This document shows positions 15,621-23,309 of a DNA stretch of 40,852 nucleotides, piece by piece. The position numbers were made by a program, and so were the translations under genes. The first letter of the stretch is position 1. The number at the start of each line of letters is the position of its first letter. Source of the DNA: an uncultured bacterium (GTDB lineage Bacteria; Actinomycetota; Coriobacteriia; Coriobacteriales; Coriobacteriaceae); assembly GCA_905215115.1 (NCBI GenBank), contig CAJMOP010000006.1, positions 1 to 40,852 on the forward strand, read 5' to 3'. The notes beneath the pieces are model-generated. The model ran no database searches, had not been told where the DNA came from, and was given only the letters and a program-made list of their open reading frames with translations.

Positions 15621-17599
15621 TGTCGCAAGTGAGCAAGACTTCGGTCATCCAGCCGGAGACTATACTGGACTTCATCGACGGCGTGACGCAGCGCAGGGAC
15701 ACCCCCGAGGAGCGAGTGCGCCAGGAAATCCTAAAGTCCCTCGTGCGTGAGTACGGTTACAAGAAGGAGCAGATCGGGGTCGAGGAGTCGATCAAGTTCG
15801 GCAGCAACCGAAAAGCGGTCGACGTCGCCATCTGGGAGCCGGGAAAAGCGCACACCCAGGAAAACATCCACATCATCGTCGAGTGCAAAGACCCCAAGAC
15901 CAAGGCCAAAGGCAAAAAAGACGGCGTAGATCAAATGCACTCCTATGCGTCTGCCTGCATGAACTCGACCTATGGCATGTGGACCAACGGCGACGAGTTG
16001 CTTACCTTCCGTTACGTGGTGGACGATGCCGGCAAGCGCGGCCCCGAGGCCGTGCCCGATCTGCCACATGCTGGTGGCGAGGTACCCGACGACGCGCCGC
16101 GCTTCGACCAGTTGCGCCCCGCCGCCAGTGACTCGCTGCTGTACTCGTTCCGCCGCTGTCACAACTACATCGCCGGAAACCAAGGCATCCAAAAGGCCGA
16201 GGCATTCCTTGAACTGCTCAAGATCATCTTCTGCAAAATCCAGGATGAGCGCGACTCCGAGACGCCAACGTTCTACATCACGCCAACCGAGCGCCAGGGC
16301 GCCGCGGGTAAGAAGAAGTGCCGCAAGCGCATCGAGGCACTCTTTGGAAACGTCAAGCAGTCGTACGAGACCATCTTCAAGGCCGACGAGCGCATCGCAT
16401 TAACCGACGATGTGCTCGCCTACATCGTGGCGCAGCTGCAAATGTATTCCCTGCTCGAGAGCGACGTGGACGTTAAGGGCCACGCGTACGAGACAATCGT
16501 GGGCTCCAACCTGCGTGGTGACAAGGGCCAGTTCTTCACGCCGCGCAACATGTGCCACATGATGGTGCGGATGGTCGACCCGTCCGAAAACGACGTCATC
16601 CTCGACCCCGCCATGGGCACCTGCGGCTTTTTGGTCACGGCCATGAATTACGTGCTTGAGAAGATCAGAGACTCCGTCGAGGTGAGCGGGCGCAGCAAAG
16701 CAGCCAAGCAAGAGGCTCTGATCGCGCGCAAGCGCGAGTTCCTGTCCAAGCATATCGTGGGCATCGACTTTGATCCCATCCTAGTGCGTGCCTCCAAGAT
16801 GAATATGGTTATGAACAACGACGGCACCGGACAGCTGTTCCACGCCAACTCGCTCGAGCCGTTCTCGGGCTTTGAACCCAAACTGCAAAAGGCGCTGCGC
16901 CTGGACGCCGCCGACATTGCGGCAAATAAGGCGCTGCAGCCGGGGCACGGCGTTACGGCGATTATGACCAACCCACCTTTTGGCTCCAAGATTCCTATCG
17001 AAGACCCGGCGATTCTGGAATCCTTCGACCTTGGACACACCTGGTCGTGGTCCGAGGAAGATGCCGAGTGGAGCATGGAACCCAAGCTCTTCTCATCTCA
17101 GCCGCCCGAGATCCTCTTCATCGAGCGGTGTATCCGCCTGCTTGAGCCCGGCGTGGGTGTGGCGGCGCTCGTCATTCCCAACGGCATCCTGGGCAACCCG
17201 GGTCTGGGCTACGTGCGCCAGTGGATTTTGCGCCATGCGCAGATCCTGGGTTCGGTAGACATGCACCCGGATGCGTTCCAACCCAACGTGGGCGTGCAGA
17301 CATCCGTCCTTGTGCTGAGACGCTGGGACAGTGAGGAAGAGGCATACTGCAAGGACGGTACCTTCCAGGATTACAAGATATTTATGGCCATCTGTGACCA
17401 CGTAGGGCACGACAAGCGTGGTCAGACCACCTATGTACGCGACGATGACGGCTACCCCATTGTGCAGGAGCAGACCACCGCGGTGACGGGCAACGTGGGC
17501 TCCGAAGAGGAGAGCAGCCACACCTCGAAGGAGCGCGTGGTGGACGACGAGACGATGGCGATCGCCGGCGCCTTCTTTGAATGGAGGCGAGACCAATGA
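15620..17599 (+). CDS. Fused HsdR-N-like nuclease and N6-adenine DNA methyltransferase
   Basis: A 659-residue restriction-modification protein. The N-terminal part looks like a PD-(D/E)XK nuclease of the HsdR N-terminal type: Glu31 region, Asp68 in AVDVAIW, Glu88-x-Lys90 in IIVECKDP and a QxxxY-type Q105/Y109. A type I HsdM-like helical region and methyltransferase follow, with FFTPRNMCHMMV, the SAM-site motif DPAMGTCGFL at 329-338 and the catalytic NPPF at 451-454. A specificity subunit follows with a four-base overlap, and no separate HsdR helicase is present. This layout resembles BcgI-like type IIB systems (nuclease-methylase subunit plus S subunit) more than a classical type I system. 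The cutting activity is inferred. Confidence 0.85.
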   Translation: MSQVSKTSVIQPETILDFIDGVTQRRDTPEERVRQEILKSLVREYGYKKEQIGVEESIKFGSNRKAVDVAIWEPGKAHTQENIHIIVECKDPKTKAKGKKDGVDQMHSYASACMNSTYGMWTNGDELLTFRYVVDDAGKRGPEAVPDLPHAGGEVPDDAPRFDQLRPAASDSLLYSFRRCHNYIAGNQGIQKAEAFLELLKIIFCKIQDERDSETPTFYITPTERQGAAGKKKCRKRIEALFGNVKQSYETIFKADERIALTDDVLAYIVAQLQMYSLLESDVDVKGHAYETIVGSNLRGDKGQFFTPRNMCHMMVRMVDPSENDVILDPAMGTCGFLVTAMNYVLEKIRDSVEVSGRSKAAKQEALIARKREFLSKHIVGIDFDPILVRASKMNMVMNNDGTGQLFHANSLEPFSGFEPKLQKALRLDAADIAANKALQPGHGVTAIMTNPPFGSKIPIEDPAILESFDLGHTWSWSEEDAEWSMEPKLFSSQPPEILFIERCIRLLEPGVGVAALVIPNGILGNPGLGYVRQWILRHAQILGSVDMHPDAFQPNVGVQTSVLVLRRWDSEEEAYCKDGTFQDYKIFMAICDHVGHDKRGQTTYVRDDDGYPIVQEQTTAVTGNVGSEEESSHTSKERVVDDETMAIAGAFFEWRRDQ

Positions 17600-18996
17600 C
17601 GATCGCGCCTTTGGTGAAGAGCGTCCGACTTTCCACCGTGCTGGGCGGCGACGTGAGGCTCGAGGCGTCAACCTACCTGCGCGACGGGTACGGCTTCGTA
17701 CGCCTTGCCAACCAGTGCGACAACCACAAGAGGCTCGGTGACCTTACCGACATTTGGCAGCCGAGCAGACTGACGGGGTATACCGTGCCGGAAGGCAAAG
17801 GGCTACCCTTCTTTACCGCCGGCCAGGTGTTCGAGGACTTTCCCCGAGTGAGGAAGTGGCTCGCCGCGCCTTTCGTGCCCCAGGCTGATTCTAGATTCGT
17901 CAATCAGGATTGGCTGCTGCTTTCGCGCTCGGGCGTGGTGGGCAACGTTACCGCCGTGTACCCGCATCACCTGAACAAGGTCATCACGGACGACCTGTTG
18001 CGCATCGAGCCGAAGGACCAAGACGAGTACGGCTGGCTCTACGCGTATATGAAGACGGACTTCTTCAAGCAGATCGCACGAGCGTCTCAGTACGGTCACA
18101 TGATCAAGCACATCGAGGTGGCCCACGCCAACGAGTTTCCGGTCATCATGCCCGATGCGGCCACGCGCAAAGCCATCGGCGACAAAGCTGCCGAGGCTGT
18201 GCGCCTGCGCGGCGAGGCCTGGAAGCTGCGGGACGGGGCGTTTAAGCTGTTGGAGAAGGAGGTCGGTATTGCTTGTGAGGCAGAAAGTCCTGCAGGAACA
18301 TGCGTGGTGAGTTTATCCAAAGTTATTGACAACAGATCGCGCCTTGATGCTGACAGTTATGCCGGCTCTATAAGCGCCGTAGACTCATTGGTTGACGTAA
18401 TGGAGTATGCGCCACTTGCTGAACTTGTAGAGGACGTCGAAGAGCTTCCTCGCTTCAAGCGGTTTTATGGCGATTCCAACGTTCCCTTTGTGGGTGTGTC
18501 CGAGGTCTTTGACGTTAACACTCAACCGACAAAATTTGTTTACGCCAAGCTCATTAAAAACTGGGAGCGTTACATCCTAAAGCCGGGAACTCTCGTCATG
18601 GCATGTTCTGGTCAAAAGTACGGCATCCTAGGACGAGCTCTTTTGCTCACGGAGAATCATGAGGGAATGTTTGGCAGCAACCATCTGCTGAGAATCTATC
18701 CCGACGTTACAAAGATTCGAACTGGCTACCTGCTTGCTTTTCTGAACAGTCCCACCGTTGGCAGGCCGTCGGTCGTTCGTTGCGCATACGGAACCTCGGT
18801 GCCTCAACTTAGCCCTATCGATATCAAAAAAATTCGCGTTCCCCGTCTTGGCGCGGACGTCGAATCTGCCATCGCCGACCTTATGGACAGGAGCGTGAGC
18901 ACCTCGGCCAAGGCTGACCAACTTGAGAACGAGGCTACCAAGCTGGCACAGGAGCAGGTCGATATCGCCATCGAGAAGGTTGTCTCCAACACCTAG
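17596..18996 (+). CDS. Restriction-modification specificity subunit (HsdS-like)
   Basis: A 466-residue DNA-recognition subunit. It has the two-part HsdS layout: a first target-recognition domain ending in IEVAHANEFPVIMPD, a helical spacer (AIGDKAAEAVRLRGEAWKLRDGAFKLLEKEV), a second recognition domain ending in TSVPQLSPIDIKKIRVPRL, and a final helix. The ATG at 17596 overlaps the methylase stop as ATGA, so the subunits are coupled. The second half (about 18280-18830) is visibly AT-richer than the first, consistent with an exchanged recognition domain. The target sequence cannot be read from the protein. No inverted-repeat partner hsdS fragment is visible in the window, so phase-variable inversion is not supported. 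Confidence 0.87.
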   Translation: MTIAPLVKSVRLSTVLGGDVRLEASTYLRDGYGFVRLANQCDNHKRLGDLTDIWQPSRLTGYTVPEGKGLPFFTAGQVFEDFPRVRKWLAAPFVPQADSRFVNQDWLLLSRSGVVGNVTAVYPHHLNKVITDDLLRIEPKDQDEYGWLYAYMKTDFFKQIARASQYGHMIKHIEVAHANEFPVIMPDAATRKAIGDKAAEAVRLRGEAWKLRDGAFKLLEKEVGIACEAESPAGTCVVSLSKVIDNRSRLDADSYAGSISAVDSLVDVMEYAPLAELVEDVEELPRFKRFYGDSNVPFVGVSEVFDVNTQPTKFVYAKLIKNWERYILKPGTLVMACSGQKYGILGRALLLTENHEGMFGSNHLLRIYPDVTKIRTGYLLAFLNSPTVGRPSVVRCAYGTSVPQLSPIDIKKIRVPRLGADVESAIADLMDRSVSTSAKADQLENEATKLAQEQVDIAIEKVVSNT

Positions 18997-19060
18997 TGAG
19001 GCGACCTTTTAACCGCCGTTAAGCCTATAGCCTCAACACAAACAAAATGCAACGCGTATC

Positions 19061-19150
19061 GTAGTAAGTTGGTTAACGGCATAGTGTGAGAATTCACACT
19101 TGGACATTTGATTAACGCTCGCACCCTGTCGGGTTCGAGTCCCAGCACTT
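19061..19150 (+). pseudogene. Degenerate tRNA-like remnant
   Basis: The plus strand shows tRNA-like pieces in order: a D-arm-like GTTGGTTAACGGC, a strong stem GTGTG-AGAATT-CACAC where an anticodon arm would be, and a T-arm-like TGTCGGG-TTCGAGT-CCCAGCA with one mismatch. The acceptor strands do not pair and the anticodon loop has the wrong size, so it is not a functional tRNA as read. It lies at the right end of the restriction-modification island. Confidence 0.35.
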
Positions 19151-19155
19151 TATTG

Positions 19156-19187
19156 AAAAAAGCACGGCACCGTGATGGTGCCGTGCT
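19156..19187 (-). terminator. Rho-independent terminator of tRNA-Gly
   Basis: AGCACGGCACC (19161-19171) and GGTGCCGTGCT (19177-19187) make a perfect 11-bp stem with a five-base loop. On the minus strand a run of six T follows, and the tRNA-Gly 3' end is just upstream at 19200. It may also stop hsdS transcripts from the other side, less efficiently. Confidence 0.88.
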
Positions 19188-19199
19188 TGTGCTCTTAAC

Positions 19200-19274
19200 T
19201 GGAGCGGGCAACGGGACTCGAACCCGCGAGTGTCAGCTTGGGAAGCTGATGCCTTACCACTTGGCGATGCCCGC
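19200..19274 (-). tRNA. tRNA-Gly, anticodon CCC
   Basis: On the minus strand it begins GCGGGCATCGCCAAGTGG and ends TTGCCCGCTCCA with CCA encoded (75 nt). The acceptor stem is GCGGGCA/TGCCCGC, the anticodon arm TCAGC-TTCCCAA-GCTGA gives anticodon CCC, and the T-arm is GCGGG-TTCGAGT-CCCGT, with one G-T wobble pair. It has a good promoter and a terminator of its own. It marks the right border of the accessory island. Confidence 0.95.
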
Positions 19275-19287
19275 ATATGTGGGGGAT

Positions 19288-19317
19288 AGTATAACGCGGT
19301 TGTCTTGTTCGATACAA
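19288..19317 (-). promoter_or_regulatory. tRNA-Gly promoter
   Basis: On the minus strand TTGTAT (19317-19312) and TATACT (19293-19288) are 18 bp apart. Transcription would begin about seven bases before the tRNA 5' end at 19274. The rest of the gap to 19571 shows nothing I can name. Confidence 0.6.
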
Positions 19318-19571
19318 GGGTGGCGATGCTTGTTTTAGCTGTGGAGATTCGTTTGAAAATCGCGTCAATTGTGGAGACGAGGACCTTTGACTTCCTGTTC
19401 ACCTTATCTTCTACCTGCGCTTTTGCTTGATTGTTGTATTTGAGCTCAATTTGTCAGGAATTGGGCAAGCTTTTGGTCAGGCTCCGGTACTTACCCGCAT
19501 GAACCTCGGGGGTAGCCTCATCCTACGCGTCGCAGCCTCCCCGTGCGGCGCACGAGGGATAAGGAGCAGCC

Positions 19572-22500
19572 ATGTCCAACGCACCCACGCACTCTGTCCA
19601 CAGCGCAATCGCAACAGGTCCGCTGCTCCTGCTCCTCTTCCTGCTTTTCGGCTGCCTGGCACCGGGAGCCGCATTTGCCGTCGATGGCTACGACCAGCTC
19701 GGCTTCCGCACTATCAACGATAATTGTGGGCCCTTCTTTATCGGCAAGTATGAAGCTCAAGACGCCTCGATTGCCTACTGCATGAACCAGGAGCGTCCCG
19801 GCCCCACCAAGCCGGGCGGCCCATGGCTCAACTTTGATCAAGGCTGGGTGTGGCTCGACGACGAGTTCGCGGCAATCGTTTGTCACGGATATCCTACCGC
19901 CACGTCGTTTGGCGGTTACCATCTTTCACCAGATCGCGCCCGCGCCGCCACCCAGCTTGCCGTATGGATGCTCAACGGCACTACCCATGTCGACGGCACC
20001 TACTCCTACACGACCGCTCAGGGCAAAACCAAGAGTGGACACTTTACCGCCGACAATGAAGTCGTGGCGGCTGCGCGATGGCTCCACGACAGCGCAAAAT
20101 CAGGAAGCATCAAAGCCGCTCCGCACCGCGCGCGGCGCTATCTAGGAGCCGTATCGGGCGGCAGCAAACGTCAAGACATGCTCTATGTACTGCCGGCGGT
20201 CTCTGTTTCCTTCCAAAAGCAGTCTGCAAACGCTGCCATTACCAGCGGAAACAATACTTATCAGTTTGACGGGGCAACATTCGATGTTTTTGAGAGCGCC
20301 AGCGGCGCGCGTGTCGGCACCATCCAGATGGACAGCAACGGTCGAGCGCAGGCAGCACTTCTGCCCAACACGGCATACTACCTAGTTGAAACAAAGGCGC
20401 CGGCCGGCTATGTCCCCCGTCGTGATCGCATCGCCTTTACCACGGGGAATGGCGGTGGACAGGTCGCCGTTGATGAACAACCCGGCACCATCACCCTGCA
20501 TGTCGTAAAACTCGATGCCGCGACGAATGCCGGACCCCAGGCTGGAGCTTCACTTGCGGGAGCAGAGTTCACGTGCGTGTCGCAATCCACCCCCGGATGG
20601 GCGCAAACCCTCACAACCGATGAAAGCGGTCGAGCTACCCTCACCGATGTCCCCCTAGGAACCTTTACCATCTATGAGTCAAAAGCCCCCGAGGGCTACC
20701 TGCCAGCCAACGACAGCTGGTCCTATACCGTTGGAGCCGACCAGCTCGGTGATTCAGGCGTGGTCGAGATCGAATCGCGCGTTTCCGATATCCCCATTGC
20801 GTTTGACCTTGAGATTTCCAAATTCAAGGACTACGGCAATAGCGATCAATCCGGCCTGGAGCAGCCGGCAGGAGGTGTTGTCTTTGAGGTTGTCAGCAAC
20901 AGCTCTCAGCAGGTTGTTGGCACACTGACCACAAACATCTATGGCTTTGCCTCCACCAAAGATCAGTCAGAAGCATGGTTCGGCGCAGGCAAGCGACCCG
21001 CCGGTGCCGACGGAGCCATCCCATACGACCGCGCCGGCTACACCGTTCGCGAGGTTCCGGAAACCGTCCCCGAGGGTTTTAAACGTGCAGGGGAATGGAC
21101 CGTCGGGGCCAATCAGATTTCCGACGGCGCCGAGCTTCAATATATCGTGGACAACCACGCTCTGTCGACGCATCTCCAGATTGTAAAACGCGATGCCCAA
21201 ACAGGCGCTTCTGTTCCGCTAGCCGGATTCACCTTCCAACTCCTCGACAGCAATCACAAACCTGTCTCACAAACATGCTGGTATCCAGCACATAATGTAA
21301 TGGACACCTTTACGACTGACGCGACCGGCACCGTCACACTGCCCGAATCGCTCGTGCCGGGCACCTATTATGTACGCGAAACTTCGGCCAAAGAGCCCTA
21401 TCTTGTCGGTGAAGAGATCGAGGTAAACATACCCGCCGACATGAACCTAACGCCCATTGCAATCGCCTCGTATTATGACCACGCCGCGACCGGAAACATC
21501 AGGATCGTTAAAACCGATGCCGTAGACGGCAGCAGCCTCGCGGGCGCCGTCTTTGAGATCCGTGCCTCGGGTGATATCGTGCGCCCCGACGGTAGCATTG
21601 CCGCGCTCGACGGTGAGACTGTCGCTACCGTCACGACGGATGAAACTGGAGAAGCACGCGCGGACAACCTCCCGCTGGGATCTGGCACCGCACACTACGA
21701 GGTTGTCGAGACTCAAGCGCCGGCAGGCTTCTTACTCGACCGGACGCACCATATCGTCGACCTTACCTATGCCGACCAGAAAACACCCGTTGTGGAAGCA
21801 CGGCTTAACGTATCCGACGATTACACCAAGGTTGATATCTCCAAGGTCGATGCAAGCGGAGAGCAGGAAGTGAAAGGTGCACAGCTCACCTTATATGGTC
21901 CCGATAAAACCGAAATAGACTCCTGGACCTCATCCGACAAGCCACACCGCATCGAACATCTTGCACCCGGCACCTACTCGTTGCGCGAAATGATGTCGCC
22001 GCGGACCTATGACCTTGCCGAGGAGATAACGTTTGAAATAAAGGATACGGGAGAAGTCCAATCCGTCGCGATGAAGGATGCGCCCATCGAGATCAAAGGG
22101 CAGGTCGACAAGCGTCAGGAACTTGTCCAACCTATCGGGAAGGGTCTGCTGGCCAACGGCGATGGTAAAAATCGCGCCGCGACGCAAACCAATACGGACG
22201 GTCTTTTCTCCTATACCATCGACGCTCGAAACGATTCAGCTACCTGGGTTGATGAGTTCACAATTACCGATGATCTTGAGTGTGCCGAGGACGATACGGC
22301 GAGATTCGTCTCAATCGAAACCCCCGTCGCCATCGGCGACCTCAACGGTCTGTGCAACGTGTGGTATCGCACGACGCCGTTGGACTCGACAGACGTCGAT
22401 GAGCCGGCAAACGCGACGCTTGACGATGGGCACGAAAATCCTTGGCTTGAGTCCGACGAAGTAAAAGAGAGTCTGGGTGAAGATTGCCGCCTCGTCGATT

Positions 22501-23003
22501 ACGACGGCTGGCACCTCTGGAAGGCGGATGTCTCGACCACGGAATCCGCCACACTCGAGGCGAAAGAACTCGACCTTGCATCCAATACCGTCGTAACGGG
22601 CATTCGCATTGAATACGGTGCGGTAGCCGCCGACTTTACGACTCGAAGCGATACGGATTCTTGGACCCGCGATGATCTCAAAGATGAGCACGACGACCTT
22701 GACGATGCCAAAGCAATCCTTGGCACAGATGCTCGGGGCGCAGTCGTGCACATGCAGGCAACGTCGGCTTACACACCCCAAACTGCACTCACCAACAGCG
22801 CACGCGTCGATCTTTGCCGCAACGGCGGCGGCGATAAACTTGAGTCACATGACGAGGACCGTGTCATTCAACGCTGTACCCTACCGCAGGACCTACCGGC
22901 AACAGGATCAGCTCCCATCGCCGCTTGCATCACCGCGCTCCTGACCTCGGGTGCCGCAGCCCTATGGTTCGCTCGCCTTAGGTCAATCCCAAAGAAGCGC
23001 TAG
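19572..23003 (+). CDS. LPXTG surface adhesin with thioester domain and CnaB/SpaA-type repeats
   Basis: A 1143-residue cell-wall-anchored protein. A signal peptide (about 1-36, ending AAFA) is followed by a likely thioester domain: Cys70 in AYCMNQ and Gln128 in ATQLAVW are the expected Cys-Gln pair for an internal thioester that bonds covalently to host surfaces. At least six CnaB/SpaA-like domains follow, each ending in the E-box where Glu catalyses an isopeptide bond: VETKAPAGY (Glu273), YESKAPEGY (369), VREVPE (494), VRETSA (603), VETQAPAGF (713) and LREMMSP (805). A larger domain spans about 843-1100, then LPATG at 1108-1112, a hydrophobic helix and a basic tail. AAGGAGC precedes the ATG. 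No sortase gene is in the window, so a housekeeping sortase must anchor it. Confidence 0.92.
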   Translation: MSNAPTHSVHSAIATGPLLLLLFLLFGCLAPGAAFAVDGYDQLGFRTINDNCGPFFIGKYEAQDASIAYCMNQERPGPTKPGGPWLNFDQGWVWLDDEFAAIVCHGYPTATSFGGYHLSPDRARAATQLAVWMLNGTTHVDGTYSYTTAQGKTKSGHFTADNEVVAAARWLHDSAKSGSIKAAPHRARRYLGAVSGGSKRQDMLYVLPAVSVSFQKQSANAAITSGNNTYQFDGATFDVFESASGARVGTIQMDSNGRAQAALLPNTAYYLVETKAPAGYVPRRDRIAFTTGNGGGQVAVDEQPGTITLHVVKLDAATNAGPQAGASLAGAEFTCVSQSTPGWAQTLTTDESGRATLTDVPLGTFTIYESKAPEGYLPANDSWSYTVGADQLGDSGVVEIESRVSDIPIAFDLEISKFKDYGNSDQSGLEQPAGGVVFEVVSNSSQQVVGTLTTNIYGFASTKDQSEAWFGAGKRPAGADGAIPYDRAGYTVREVPETVPEGFKRAGEWTVGANQISDGAELQYIVDNHALSTHLQIVKRDAQTGASVPLAGFTFQLLDSNHKPVSQTCWYPAHNVMDTFTTDATGTVTLPESLVPGTYYVRETSAKEPYLVGEEIEVNIPADMNLTPIAIASYYDHAATGNIRIVKTDAVDGSSLAGAVFEIRASGDIVRPDGSIAALDGETVATVTTDETGEARADNLPLGSGTAHYEVVETQAPAGFLLDRTHHIVDLTYADQKTPVVEARLNVSDDYTKVDISKVDASGEQEVKGAQLTLYGPDKTEIDSWTSSDKPHRIEHLAPGTYSLREMMSPRTYDLAEEITFEIKDTGEVQSVAMKDAPIEIKGQVDKRQELVQPIGKGLLANGDGKNRAATQTNTDGLFSYTIDARNDSATWVDEFTITDDLECAEDDTARFVSIETPVAIGDLNGLCNVWYRTTPLDSTDVDEPANATLDDGHENPWLESDEVKESLGEDCRLVDYDGWHLWKADVSTTESATLEAKELDLASNTVVTGIRIEYGAVAADFTTRSDTDSWTRDDLKDEHDDLDDAKAILGTDARGAVVHMQATSAYTPQTALTNSARVDLCRNGGGDKLESHDEDRVIQRCTLPQDLPATGSAPIAACITALLTSGAAALWFARLRSIPKKR

Positions 23004-23010
23004 CGCGATG

Positions 23011-23048
23011 AAAAAGCGGGCGAGCCAGTCCCCCGGCTCGCCCGCTTT
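23011..23048. terminator. Bidirectional terminator
   Basis: GCGGGCGAGCC and GGCTCGCCCGC form a perfect 11-bp stem with an eight-base loop, preceded by AAAAA and followed by TTT. It lies just after the adhesin stop and just after the small membrane protein stop on the other strand, so it can end both converging transcripts. Confidence 0.9.
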
Positions 23049-23069
23049 CAATCATCTAAATCGCCGCAT

Positions 23070-23288
23070 CTACTCTGCAGACGAAGATCCACCATCAACG
23101 ATTGCCTGCTCGGACTCAGGAATCCCATCGGCGCCCGTGCTCTGTTCTTGCTCCACCTCTTCGCTGATTGCGGAGGCGGGGGTCGAGCCCTTCGCGCCCA
23201 CGATGTAGGCAGCTCCAAACCCTAACGCAATGGCAATCAAGGTCAAAATCACGTAGACAGGCCAATGGCGCTTAATATACGAAAACAC
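23070..23288 (-). CDS. Small single-span membrane protein, unknown function
   Basis: 72 residues: a short basic start, one transmembrane helix (about 10-31, VYVILTLIAIALGFGAAYIVGA) and an acidic, Ser/Glu-rich tail that is probably disordered. The positive-inside rule puts the tail outside. Translation starts at GTG with AAGGAG five bases upstream, 21 bp after the M28-like gene on the same strand, so the two probably form an operon. No family recognised. Confidence 0.75.
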   Translation of the reverse strand: MFSYIKRHWPVYVILTLIAIALGFGAAYIVGAKGSTPASAISEEVEQEQSTGADGIPESEQAIVDGGSSSAE

Positions 23289-23309
23289 GTTGACTCCTTA
23301 GAGCTCCGT

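Noticed and set aside
17596..18996. Phase-variable hsdS inversion system
   Set aside because: No second hsdS copy, inverted repeat partner or recombinase gene is visible in the window.
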